From: Porphyra umbilicalis
Taxonomy: Eukaryota > Rhodophyta > Bangiophyceae > Bangiales > Bangiaceae
Reading direction: 5' to 3'
DNA length: 64,000 nt
Assembly: GCA_002049455.2 (NCBI GenBank)
Contig: KV919066.1
Location: 29,593 to 93,592, forward strand
Shown: piece after piece, positions 22,051 to 32,225 of the stretch
How the letters are laid out: every line of letters begins with the position of its first letter
Position numbering within the stretch: the first letter of the stretch is position 1
Notes under the pieces: model-generated
Told to the model about the DNA's origin: nothing
The model's database searches: none
What the model saw: the letters and a program-made list of their open reading frames with translations, nothing else
Position numbers and translations under genes: made by a program

Positions 22051-23290
22051 ATGGGAGGCGCGGCAGAACAGGCGGCAGCAGATGAGGCATGGTCACCTGC
22101 CGCCTCCTCGGCCGCGCCCGGCGGGGCCGCCGATCGGGCGGCCCCCGATGCCGCCGCCACGGCCGCAGACCCACGCGCTGACGGAGATTTCGGGGCCCCT
22201 CCAAGCCGCAGCGTCGTGGAACGAGGATACAACCTCATTGCGGGGCGGTCATCAAGGCTGGGGCGAGGCCGCAGAGGTGCACTCGGCGGACCAATCGGCG
22301 CCGGCGGACGCGGTGAAAGCGGCGTCGGAGATGCCACCCTTGACTCCGATGCCAAGCTTGCAGTCAGCGACCGCGGGGCGGGCAGGCGCGGAGCACTCGG
22401 AGGGCGCTGCCCTATCGGCGGCCGCGGTGCAGTGGTTGCAGAGGTGCGCGAGGCTGAACTGTCTGTCGCCGCGGCCACTTCCGGTATCCCGGCCTCTGAC
22501 GCTGCACGAGGCGATGGCGGCGACGCAGAGTCCCGCAGCGCCGCGTTGCCCAGCCGATCAGGTTACGGAGCGGCCGCCTCAGCGGCCACTCACGGGAGTG
22601 GATCTGGCGACACAGCCGGAGCCGCGGCCGCCGACGGCGGCTGCGGCGGCGGAACCGGAGTCGACGATGAAGGGCGTGCACCACCCGCCAAATTCGGCGG
22701 GGTTGGGCATGGAGAGGGTGCAGCGGCCGCCGGTGGAGGCGGGGACGGTGGCGGGCCCCCTTCCTCCTCAGCCACCGCTGCCACTGCCGACGCCGTCGCT
22801 GCTGGCGACAGCGAGTCTTCTACCGGCAGGGACAGAGGAGGCTGCCGCGGATGGACCGAGGCAGAGCGAGAAGCTCTCTGCAAGGCCTTATTGGCGGTGG
22901 CGCAAGACCCGGTGGACGGTACCGACCTGAGCCGAGCAACCTTTGCCGCTGAAATCGTCAACGGGTACGAGTCCCATTGCCCGATGGGCCCTGGACGCAG
23001 GGCGTGCACGGACACCGCCATCGACCGCGAACTGCGTTATTCAGGTTTCAAGCACTTTCAACACTTTTCAACCCCGATGGTGGCCGTCGGGCGTCGCCAG
23101 ATGACGGGCAATTTGACCGAAAAGGATTTGATACGCATGGCCACCGCGCACTTTGACGCCGAGAACCTGTATGAGTCCGTGCAGGTGCATGACAACGACA
23201 AAGGACGCGCTGATGTTGGTGGTGAAGGAGAGCGGCACGGGAGCAGCCGATTGGGTCAAGCGTTGGACGCTCATGCGCAAGTGAAACGAG
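22051..23290 (+). pseudogene. N-terminal half of the Harbinger Myb-like partner gene
   Basis: The frame begins at the ATG at 22051 after an Ala-rich region. The diagnostic part is WTEAEREALCKALLAVAQD, a Myb/SANT-like helix-turn-helix start, followed by FKHFQHFSTPMVAVGRRQ, LTEKDLIRMATAHFD and YESVQVHDNDK. This resembles the helix-turn-helix protein of Harbinger elements that works with the DDE transposase. After a small frameshift near 23235 the true frame reads ADWVKRWTLMRK, then TGA, then the LTR of copy 3. The C-terminal half is at 10543-11714. Confidence 0.75.
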
Positions 23291-23708
23291 TGTTGGACTG
23301 TGACGCTCGTCGCCGACTCCTCTGGCGGTTCGCGGATGGATGATGGTCGGTGACCCTTATGGTACCCCACATGGTACATTTGCAAGACGTGGTCAAGTTG
23401 CACACATTCGTGTTGGGTCATCTAGTGGCGTTACTTTTGGCGTGTTTTGGATTTGATCTTCGCTTTGCTCTAGTGGCTTTTGATTTGGTGAGTGATTCGA
23501 TTTGATGCGAGGGCGTGGGCGTCGGTGTGGGCGCGAGAGGGGGGAGCACTTGGGCGGGTGGGGACTATTTGAGAGGTTCTCTCGGTTGGGAGAGGCGGGC
23601 GAACCTGAGGACAACCAACAAAGCACGTTCGCACACACACACACAAGCTCAAGCCACTCAACAACTTCACCGGGGTTCCCTAAACCCTATCCCCACTGCG
23701 TTTCAACA
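23291..23708 (+). repeat. LTR-A, 5' LTR of copia copy 3
   Basis: The 418-bp repeat starts TGTTGGACTGTGACGC and ends TTTCAACA. It is preceded by ACGAG (23286-23290) and followed by a mutated primer-binding site (TGTTACGGTCCCAGAGCC). Confidence 0.93.
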
Positions 23709-23869
23709 TGTTACGGTCCCAGAGCCGGGGCTGTGACAAGAGCAAGGTGTGCCAGCTGGTGTCGTGGCGGTCGCGGCAAGTGCGAAAAAGTCGAGGTCAA
23801 GGTGGTTCAAGGACGTGACGGTCAATGTGCACGGCTCGGAAAGGTCGGGCGCTACGACAAGAGGACATC

Positions 23870-26800
23870 ATGGACGGAGGCGCTGCCGGCATGGGCGGCA
23901 TCACGATCGAAAAGTTGACGGAGACGAACTTCCACGAGTGGCGTCAGCGCATTAAGATGGTCCTCGTGCTGCGCGACCTGGACGATATGCTTGACGAAGA
24001 CGGCAAGCCGACGGACGCGGAAGACCGCGAGTTGGCGTTGTGGAAGCGTCGAGACACGAAGGCGAGCGCCATCATCGGGCTCACCCTTGGGTCTGAGCAG
24101 CTCGAGCACGTGTCGGGCTGCAAGACGACGGCGGAAATGTGGTCGACGCTGCAGGGTGTCTTCCAGCGCAAGAGTTTGAGGAACAAGATGAAGGCGCGAC
24201 CCGAGTTCTACACCGTCGAAATGACCGTCGGCGAGGGCATGCATGGCTACATCAACCGCGTGCGCAACCTCGGCGAGAACCTCTAGGCCATGGGCGGCGA
24301 GGTGACGGAGATGGACGTTGCCATGAGAGTCCTCAACGGGCTGACGTCCAAGTACGAGAACCTGCTGGTGGCTCTCGACGTCAAGAGTGCGGACGATCTG
24401 AGCCTCGACTTTGTCGACAGCCGCCGGCTGCAGGAGGGGCGGCGGCAGGCGGACAAGTCACCGGCGACCAAGCGCATTGGCGACATGGTACTTGTCGGCG
24501 CCAACTATCGAGGAAAAGGTCGCCGTGGTGACCTCTCTAAGATCGAGTGTTACTACTGCCAAACGTTGGGACACAACTCTGACGATTGCCCAGTTCTAAA
24601 GCCCAGGAGCAAGAAACGCACATGGTGGCCGCGATGGCTGCTTACGACGCTAGCGATAGCGACGAGGCCATCTGTCTGGTGGGCAATGCAGCTGACACCG
24701 ATGACATCTCCAAGTCGTGGCTCGTCGATTCTGTGGCGTCTTCATACATGTGCTGCGTGCACGCGAGCTTCGATGGTTACCAGACGACCACGGGACGCAG
24801 CTTTACCATGTTTGGAAAGGGGTCCGTGACCACGGCGGGTGTCGAAACGGCCGTCCTCAACGTCATCGTTCAGGGCAGGACGCTCAAGATCAAATTGAAG
24901 GAGGTACTTCATGTTTCTACAATGCGCGTCAACCTCATGTCGGTCGGCATGATGGAGGAACGTGGGGCGGAAGTGTCATTCAAGGGCGGTAAGACGATCA
25001 TCAAGATGAACGAGAAGATTGCTGCGTTCGGCAGGCGTAAAAACGGGCTTTACCACCTGGACATGGCCCCTTTGTCGGATGTTTCTGCGGTGGCCTCCCT
25101 GCAGCTATGGCATGAGCGCCTTGGGCACGTCAACGTGTCTGGCGTTGAGCGGATGATCAAGAACAAGGACATTGACGGACTCAAGTCCTCTTCCATGGTT
25201 GTCACGGACGTCTGCGAGCCGTGCGTGTACGGGAAGGCGGCTATGACGCCAATGCCGAGTGCAGGAGGAGGTCGAGTGACCAAGCGCCTGCAGCTCGTGC
25301 ACTCGGACCTGGGCGGGCCAATGTCGCAGCCGTCGCGTGGCGGTGCGCTCTACTTCGGCACCTTCACCGACGACTTCTCCCGCTGGACCGACGTGGTCTT
25401 CCTGCAGAAAAAGACCGATCTGCTCTCTGAGTACAAGAGGTGGCTGACTAAGGTCCAGCTGCACACGGGAACCAAGATCAAGATCCTTCGCTCCGACAAT
25501 GGCGGCTAGTACGTGTCGAGCGCATTCAAGGCTCTCCACGATGAGAACAGCACGACGCACCAGACCACGGTGCCCGAAACGCCGCAGCATAACGGAGTTG
25601 CTGAGCGGCTCAACCGAGTCCTCGTGGAGATGGCTCGCCCCATGATGCGACACAAGGACGTCGATCAGGATCTTTGGGCGGATGCCATCAAGACAGTGGT
25701 GTACATCAAGAACCGCTTCACAAACCGGGCACTATCCGTCGGCAAGACGCCTTTTGAGCATTCAAGGCTCTCCACGATGAGAACGGCACGACGCACCAGA
25801 CCACGGTGCCCGACACGCCGCAGCAGAACGGAGTTGCTGAGCGGCTCAACCGAGTCCTCGTGGAGATGGCTCGCCCCATGATGCGACACAAGGACGTCGA
25901 TCAGGATCTTTGGGCGGATGCCATCAAGACGGTGGTGTACATGAAGAACCGCTTCACGAACCGGGCACTATCCGTTGGCAAGACGCCTTTTGAGCTGTGG
26001 ACCGGGAATAAGCCCAACGTAAGCCACATGCGGGAGCTTGGGTTGACATGCTGGGTCTTGCTGCACAAGAGTCACATCGACGGCATGTTTGGCGACAAGG
26101 CGGCGAAGGGCGTCGTCTTAGGCTATCTTGACGGCAGCAAGGCATACACAGCCATTGTTGACGACGGCAAGGTTGGCAAGGCACGAAGCGTTGTGTTCGC
26201 CGAGACCAATGTAAGCGAGACTGCAGAAGTTGCAGAGGAGCTTCCCGGAGACGAAGTTGTCGAAGTCGAGACGGGCTTGCGTTCTGCAAGCGACGGCGAA
26301 GACGTAGATGCTGACAATGACGACAAGGACGACAAGCAAAACGATGGATCGGAAAAGTCCGCGGACGACAATCAAGGTTGTGACGGCTCTCAAGACACGC
26401 TTCGTCGGAGCGGCAGAGCGCGGCGACCCCCTGTCGAGTACTGGCGCCCGGTGAGCCTGGTTGCTCACGAGGCGCCCACAACGTACGTACAAGCCGTTCA
26501 AGGGCAAGAATCGGCTAAGTGGAAGATTTCCATGGACGAGGAGATGGAAGCCATCCGCAAGAACAAGACTCGGCGCTTGACGGATCGGCCGGCCAGTCGA
26601 CGCGTGCTGAAGGGCAAGTGGGTTCACACGGTCAAGAACGAGGTTGACAAGAACAGGAGCAACACGACGCGGCACAAGGCGCGCCTGTGCTTCATGGGGA
26701 ACCGGCAGATCACGGGGCTCGACTTCAACGAGACGTTCGCGCCGGTGGCCAAGTTCACCACCGCTCGATGCATCCTGGCGATGACGGCGGCGAACGGGTG

Positions 26801-27319
26801 GGAGCTTCATCAGATGGACGTCAAGACGGCATTCCTCAACGGAGACCTTGACGAGGAGGTCAACATGAAGCAGCCAGACAGCTATGTCAATCCGACGTAT
26901 CCTGACAAAGTGTGTCGTCTCCTCCAAGCGCTGTATGGGCTGAAGCAAGCCCCCAAGATGTGGTATGCCAATCTTGACAACTTATTCAAGTCGCAGGGGT
27001 TTGACAACATTGACCCGGATGCATGTCTCTACCGCTTTCTTGATGACGGCGAAATCATCATCGTCCTGGTGTACGTCGACGATCTTCTTTTGGTGGCATC
27101 AAGCCTGGCGGCGATCTACAAGATTAAGGACGCTTCCCCATCGAGCAGAAGCGCACAAAGCACATCGGCATTCGCTACCACTTCGTGCGCGAGGCCATCA
27201 CGACGGTCAAGGTGACACTGGAGCATTGTGCAACGGACGACATGGTGGCGGACCCAATGACGAAGGAGCTCGGCAAGACCAAGCACGACAAGCATGTCGG
27301 GGCCATGAGGCTTTGCTGA
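23870..27319 (+). pseudogene. Copia copy 3 gag-pol relic
   Basis: Gag starts at the ATG at 23870 and meets TAG at 24284-24286, with ATG four bases after the stop codon. The zinc knuckle is CYYCQTLGHNSDDC. The frame is lost by one base before protease, which is read from about 24586 (SWLVDSVASS). Integrase has its zinc region and the first catalytic Asp, then TAG at 25507-25509. A 236-bp duplication (units from 25522 and from 25758) follows. Reverse transcriptase is intact to YVDD (VLVYVDDLLLVASS), then a deletion at about 27134 joins it to the last part of RNase H. The gag segment near 24390 reads KSADDLSLDFVDSRR, like copy 4. Copy 2 there reads like copy 1, so the copies are mosaics. Confidence 0.9.
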
Positions 27320-27354
27320 AAATGACAACCACCGCGGCAATGAGCAAGTGGGAG

Positions 27355-27771
27355 TGTTGGACTGTGATGCTCGTCGCCGGCTCCACTGGCGGATCGCGGA
27401 TGGATGATGGTTGGTGACCCTTACGGTACCGCAGATGGTACATTTGCAAGACGTGGTCGAGTTGCACACATTTGTGTTGGGTCATCTAGTGGCGTTACTT
27501 TCGGCGTGTTTTGGAACTGATCTTCGCTTTGCTCTAGTGGCTTTTGATTTGGTGAGTGATTCAAATTGGTGCGAGGACGTGGGCGTCGCTGTGGGCGCCG
27601 AAACGGAAAACACTTGGGCCGGTGGGGACTATGTGAGAGGTGCTCTCGGTTGGGAGAGACGGGGAACCTCAGGACAACCAACAAAGCCCGTTCGCACACA
27701 CACACACAAGCATAAGCCACTCAACGACTTCACCGTTGTCCCCCAACCCCTATCCATACTGCGTTTCAACA
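27355..27771 (+). repeat. LTR-A, 3' LTR of copia copy 3
   Basis: The 417-bp repeat has TGTTGGAC and TTTCAACA ends. The polypurine tract AAGTGGGAG precedes it. Confidence 0.93.
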
Positions 27772-28013
27772 GGTTATGGGCCAAAGAAATTCCAGCTGAA
27801 GCTTGTTGACTTTGCCGGAGGTCGCAGGTTCAAATCCCACCTGAGGGCGACTTGAAATCGCCGGAGTCTGAGGATTGGCTTCGTGAGTGAGACCTGGCGG
27901 CTTGAGTTCCTTTGAAGTTAGGACGAGTGTTGGCATTTATGTTTGAACTCCTCAGGACCATTCACACCGGTATTGTGGCTGTAGCTGAGTGGTACAATTC
28001 TCGAATCCCATCA
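27772..28013 (+). mobile_element. TRIM body plus 3' LTR-B, joined directly to a copia LTR
   Basis: The primer-binding site GGTTATGGGCC starts at 27772. A 156-bp internal segment and a purine-rich end (TTAGGACGAG) follow, then LTR-B at 27928-28013 (86 bp). It matches the complete TRIM at 31889-32225. The flank after it is GTCAA (28014-28018), identical to the complement of TTGAC at 15865-15869. The expected 5' LTR-B is missing here and is found at 15779-15864, beyond the inversion. Confidence 0.85.
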
Positions 28014-31000
28014 GTCAAGGGCGCCGCTTACGGAGGCTGACTTGACGTCCATATGATGTAGTCCCTATCCGTTCCCCGCTGTCAGCGCCAGCAAGGAACG
28101 GATGGTAGTGAACTGGGCCACAGGCGTGAACGTCTTGCTGAAATCGCGCCCCCCCCTATGCTGGTGACCAATGAATGAAGGGTGCGCCTTGTGCCGCGGC
28201 GTGTTGCTCCCGTTTTTTTCCACCTCGTTCTTGACCGTGATGTCCCATTTGCCTTTGAGCCCGCGTCCAATGGACCCGAGCGATATGTTAAGCCCCAATT
28301 CTTGTTCTTGCGGATGGCATTCATCTCCTCGTCCATCACAACCTGCCTTTCAGCTGCTCTTCGCCCTTGTACTACTTTCAAATACGCCATTGGCTCCTGG
28401 TGAGCCGCCAGGCTCTTCCGGCGCCAGTACGCGAATGTTGGTCGCCACGCTCTGCCGCTCCGACGCAGCCTGTCTTGAGAGTGGGCACAACCCTGATATT
28501 CGTTTATCGACTTGTCGAATATATTGTCTTGCTTTTCATCCTTGTCAAAGTTGTCAGTATCTACGGCTTTGCGGTCGCTTGCAGAACGCAAACCCGTCTC
28601 GTCTCAAACAACCATGTCACCGGGCAACTCCACTAAATCATCTGCGACGTCGCTTACTTGCGTCTCGCCGAGCACGATTCTTCGTGGCTTGAAGATCTTG
28701 CCGCCTTATACGCCTTGCTGCCGTCGAGAGAACCTGAAAAGACGCCCTTTGCCGCCTTGTCTCCATACGTGCCGTCGTTGTGACTATTGTGCATCACCGC
28801 CCAGCATGTCGACCTTAACACCCACATGTGGCTTACTTTGGGCTTGTTCTCGGTCGAAAGCTCAAAAGGCTTCGTGCTTCCGGGAATCGCTCGGCTGGCA
28901 ACGCGATTCTTGATGTAGACCGCCTTCTTGATGACATCCGCCGAGAGATCCATATCGACGTCCTTGTCTCGCATCATGCTTCGAGCCATCTCCTTTAGGT
29001 CTGGGCTGAGTAGTTTCGCAACTCCGATCTGCTGTGGCGTGTCGGGCACCGTCGTCTAGTGCGACGTGCCGTTCTCATCGTGAACAGGCTTGAAAGCGCT
29101 CGAAACGCATTCGCCGCCATTTTCTGAGCGCAGGACCTTGATCTTGCCTGCAGTGGGCAGCTGGGCCTTGATCAGCCACTTGTTGTATTGCTGGTTGCCC
29201 TTTTTTGTCCTGGGGGACTGGGACTGGGACTGGGACTGACTGTATTCCACCAATCAGGTGACCCCCTGGGACCGACTCTGTCCTTTTCACAGCACCGATG
29301 TGCTCATACGCATTGGAAATGCACAACGGCATCTCAGCAGTTTTTCATATCTCTAGGGCAAACAGTGAGAATTCTCCGGATCACGGCACGATCTGGACTC
29401 GGAGCGGCAATGATCCCCTTGCAGGGTAGGAAAACAGTGACTTCTCGTCTGTGCAAGGCCCTCGTCACGAACCCGCACGTTTTATTGGCTGAAGTCGCGT
29501 CTGACAGCGCTTCTCAGCCAAATGTAGGCCCTTATTCGCAGTCAGTCCCAGTCTTAGTCCATTAGGAAAGAATTGGGCAAGAAGCAATGCTCCGCAACAG
29601 TATCGCTCTTCTTCTGTAAAAATATCACGTCCTTGCAGCGGGAGAAGTCGTCTGTTGAGATGCCGAAATAGAGCGAACCACCACGCGACGGCTCTGACAG
29701 TGGCCCGCCCAGGTCCGAGTGCACGAGCTCCGAGCGCTTGGTCACTCGACCTCCTCCTGCACTAGTCATAGGCGTCATAGCTGCCTTTCCATACACGGAC
29801 GGCTCGCAGACGTCCTTTTACGCCGTAAAAGAGCACTCGAGTCTGTCAATGTCCTTGTTCTTGATCATCCGCTCAACGCCAGACACGTTGACGTGCCCAA
29901 GGCGCTCATGCCATAGCTGCAGGGAGGCCACCGCAGAAACATCCGACAAAGGGGCCATGTCCAGGTGGTAAAGCCCGTTTTTACGCCTGCCGAACGCAGC
30001 AATCTTCTCGTTCATCTTGATGATCGTCTTACCGCCCTTGAATGACACTTCCGCCCCACGTTCCTCCATCATGCCGACCGACATGAGGTTGACGCGCATT
30101 GTAGAAGCATGAAGTACCTCCTTCAATTTGATCTTGCGCGTCCTGCCCTGAACGATGACGTTGAGGACGGCCGCTTCGACGCCCGCCGTGGTCACGGACC
30201 CCTTTCCCAACATGGTAAAGCTGCGACCCGTGGTCGTCTGGTAACCATCGAAGCTCGCGTGCACGCAGCACATGTATGAAGACGCCACAGAATCGACGAG
30301 CCACGACTTGGAGATGTCATCACTGTCAGCCGCATTGCCCAGCAGACAGATGGCGTCGTCGCTATCGCTAGCGTCGTAAGCAGCCATCGCGGCCACCATG
30401 TGCGTTTCTTGTTCCTGGGCTTTAGAACTGGGCAATCGTCAGAGTTGTGTCCGAACGTTTGGCAGTAGTAACACTCGATCCTAGAGAGGTCACCACGGCG
30501 ACCTTGTCCTCGATAGTTGGCGCCGACGAGTGCCATGTCGCCAATGCGCTTGGTCGCCGGTGACTTGTCCGCCTGCCGCCGCCCCTCCTGCAGCCGGCGG
30601 CTGTCGACAAAGTCGAGGCTCAGATCGTCCGCACTCTTGGCGTCGAGAGCCACCAGCAGGTTCTCGTACTTTGACGTCAGCCCGTTGAGAACGCTCAAGG
30701 CAACGTTCATTACCTTCAATTCGCCACTCATGGCCTTGAGGTTCTCACCTAGGTTGCAGACGCGGTTGATGCAGCCCAGCATGCCCTCGCGGACGTTTTT
30801 CTTGACGGTGTAGATCGTGCGTGGCGCTTTCATCTGGTTCATTAACCTTTCGCGCTGGTAATCACCCAGATGTGTCGTCCACATTTCCGCCGTCGTCTTG
30901 CAGCCCGACGCGTGCTCGAGCTGCTCAGACTCAAGAGTGAGCCCGATGATGGCTCTCGCGTTCGTATCTGGCACCTTCCACACAGCGAAGTTATGGTCTT

Positions 31001-31308
31001 TGTCGTTCTTCGGCTTGCCGTCTTCATCAAGCACTTCGTCCAGGTCGTGCAGCGTGAGGACCATCTGTATGCACTGACGCCTTTCGTGAATGTTCGTTTC
31101 CGTCAACGTGTCGATCGTGATGCCGCCCATGCAGGAGCGCCACTGTCCATGATGCCTGCTTGTCGGAGCGTCCTAGCGTGCCGTACCTGGCGACGTGACT
31201 GTCACGGCCTGGAACCAACCTGTGCTTTACATGCCCGCACTTGCCACGACCGCCGTGACACCATACATCACACCTTGCCATGGTCACAGCCCCGGCTCTG
31301 CGTTAATA
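28014..31308 (-). pseudogene. 5' part of copia copy 4: gag, protease, integrase, start of reverse transcriptase
   Basis: This is the oldest and most degraded copy. Gag is open from about 31130 without the TAG found in the other copies (GENLKAM), and its zinc knuckle CYYCQTFGHNSDDC is intact. It shares the one-base gag-protease frameshift of copies 2 and 3. Protease (SWLVDSVASS), integrase and a Ser/Asp-rich linker follow with several frameshifts. A MITE at 29215-29560 interrupts the integrase. The reverse transcriptase stops at HMDVKSAS next to the GTCAA junction, and its continuation lies at 15865-16446. Confidence 0.85.
29215..29560. mobile_element. MITE inserted in copia copy 4 integrase
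   Basis: The left end GGACTGGGACTGGGACTGACTG (29221-29242) and the complement of the right end (29539-29560) agree at 20 of 22 positions. One extra GGACTG unit lies outside on the left. The 340-bp body has no coding capacity and interrupts an integrase frame that other copies show as continuous. No clear TSD was found. Confidence 0.75.
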
Positions 31309-31728
31309 ACCTCCTGAAGCGCAGTGGGCATAAGGTATGGGGGACCATGGTGAAGTCGTTGAGAAGCTTGAGCGTGTGTGTGCTTGTGCGAACGTGCTTT
31401 GTTGGTTGTCGTAAGATTAACCCACTTCTCCCAGCCGAGAGCACCTTTCAAATAGATCCAATCGGGCCAAGTGCCCCGCCCTCCCGCGCCCACACTGGCG
31501 TTCACGTCCTCGCACCGAACCAAATCACTAACCAAATCAAAAGCCACTAAAGCAATGCAAAATTTAAATCTAAACATGCCAACAAAAAAGCCTCAAGATG
31601 TCCCAACACGAATGCGTGCAACTTGACCACGTCTTGCAAATGTTCCATCTGGGGTACCATAGGGGTCACCAAGCATCATCCGTCCGCGACCCGCAAGTCG
31701 AATCGGCGATGAGCATTACAGTCGAAGG
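31309..31728 (-). repeat. Degenerate LTR-A, 5' LTR of copia copy 4
   Basis: It aligns with LTR-A over its whole length but with many substitutions, and its terminal TGTTG/CAACA is lost. It is inserted in gypsy coding sequence: the adjoining minus-strand frame ends KKLPHVP at the LTR edge. Confidence 0.85.
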
Positions 31729-31888
31729 GACATGTGGCAGCTTCTTGATGGTGACCTTGGTCAGGGGCGTGGCGATCTGCGCAGAACCCTTGATGAACCG
31801 CGGGTAGACACTGTCCGGTCCCATGAAGCTCTTGCGCTCGGGATTTTTGTTGGGTGGGAGCGCCTGCGCCAGGCTCTGGATGAGTTTC
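31729..31888 (-). pseudogene. Ty3/gypsy pol fragment (connection/RNase H start)
   Basis: The minus strand reads KLIQSLAQALPP, then YPRFIKGSAQIATPLTKV. The latter is the gypsy block just after reverse transcriptase (consensus of the type YRRFIKGFA.IA.PLT). It continues the fragment at 32226-32880, from which the TRIM separates it. Confidence 0.8.
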
Positions 31889-32225
31889 TGTTGAAATGCG
31901 GAAAGTGTACCTGTCAGCAACAGCCACAATACCTTTGCGAATGATCTTGGGGACTTCAACCGTATAGTCCAACACTCCACCTAACTTCTTCGGACCTCAA
32001 GCAGACAGGTATCTTCTCAGCAGCCAATCCCCAGACCCCTGCGACTGATTTATGTTCAAGTCGCCCACACGTGAGAATTGAACCTGCGACCCCGTGCAAA
32101 GTCAATCAGCTCTAACTGGAAGATTCTGGGCCCATAACCTGTTGAGATTCGAAAAATGTTCCAAGCAGCTACGGCCACAATACAGGTGTAAATGGTTCTG
32201 GGGATTTCAAACTTACAGTTTAGCA
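31889..32225 (-). mobile_element. Complete TRIM (miniature LTR element, 337 bp)
   Basis: Two 86-bp LTR-B repeats (31889-31974 and 32140-32225) enclose 165 bp. The primer-binding site GGTTATGGGCCC is perfect (plus-strand 32128-32139) and the purine tract lies at the other end. The interior resembles a tRNA: AGAGC, then CTTTGCACG, then GGTCGCAGGTTCAATTC (B-box-like). There is no coding capacity, so it must have been mobilised by another element, most simply the copia family that shares its primer-binding site. The flanks GTTTC and TAGTC do not form a clear TSD. Confidence 0.83.

Larger units (their letters stand above)
23291..27771 (+). mobile_element. Copia copy 3, defective inverted twin of copy 2
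   Basis: LTR-A repeats at 23291-23708 and 27355-27771 enclose a 3,646-bp internal region, the same length as in copy 2. The left flank is ACGAG. On the right, instead of a TSD, a second primer-binding site (GGTTATGGGCC at 27772) and a TRIM body follow directly. The element therefore sits inside a larger composite. Confidence 0.92.

Noticed and set aside
24580-24829. Programmed -1 frameshift between gag and protease in copies 2 to 4
   Set aside because: No standard slippery heptamer was seen at the overlap, and copy 1 has one extra base that keeps a single frame. A shared deletion is simpler.
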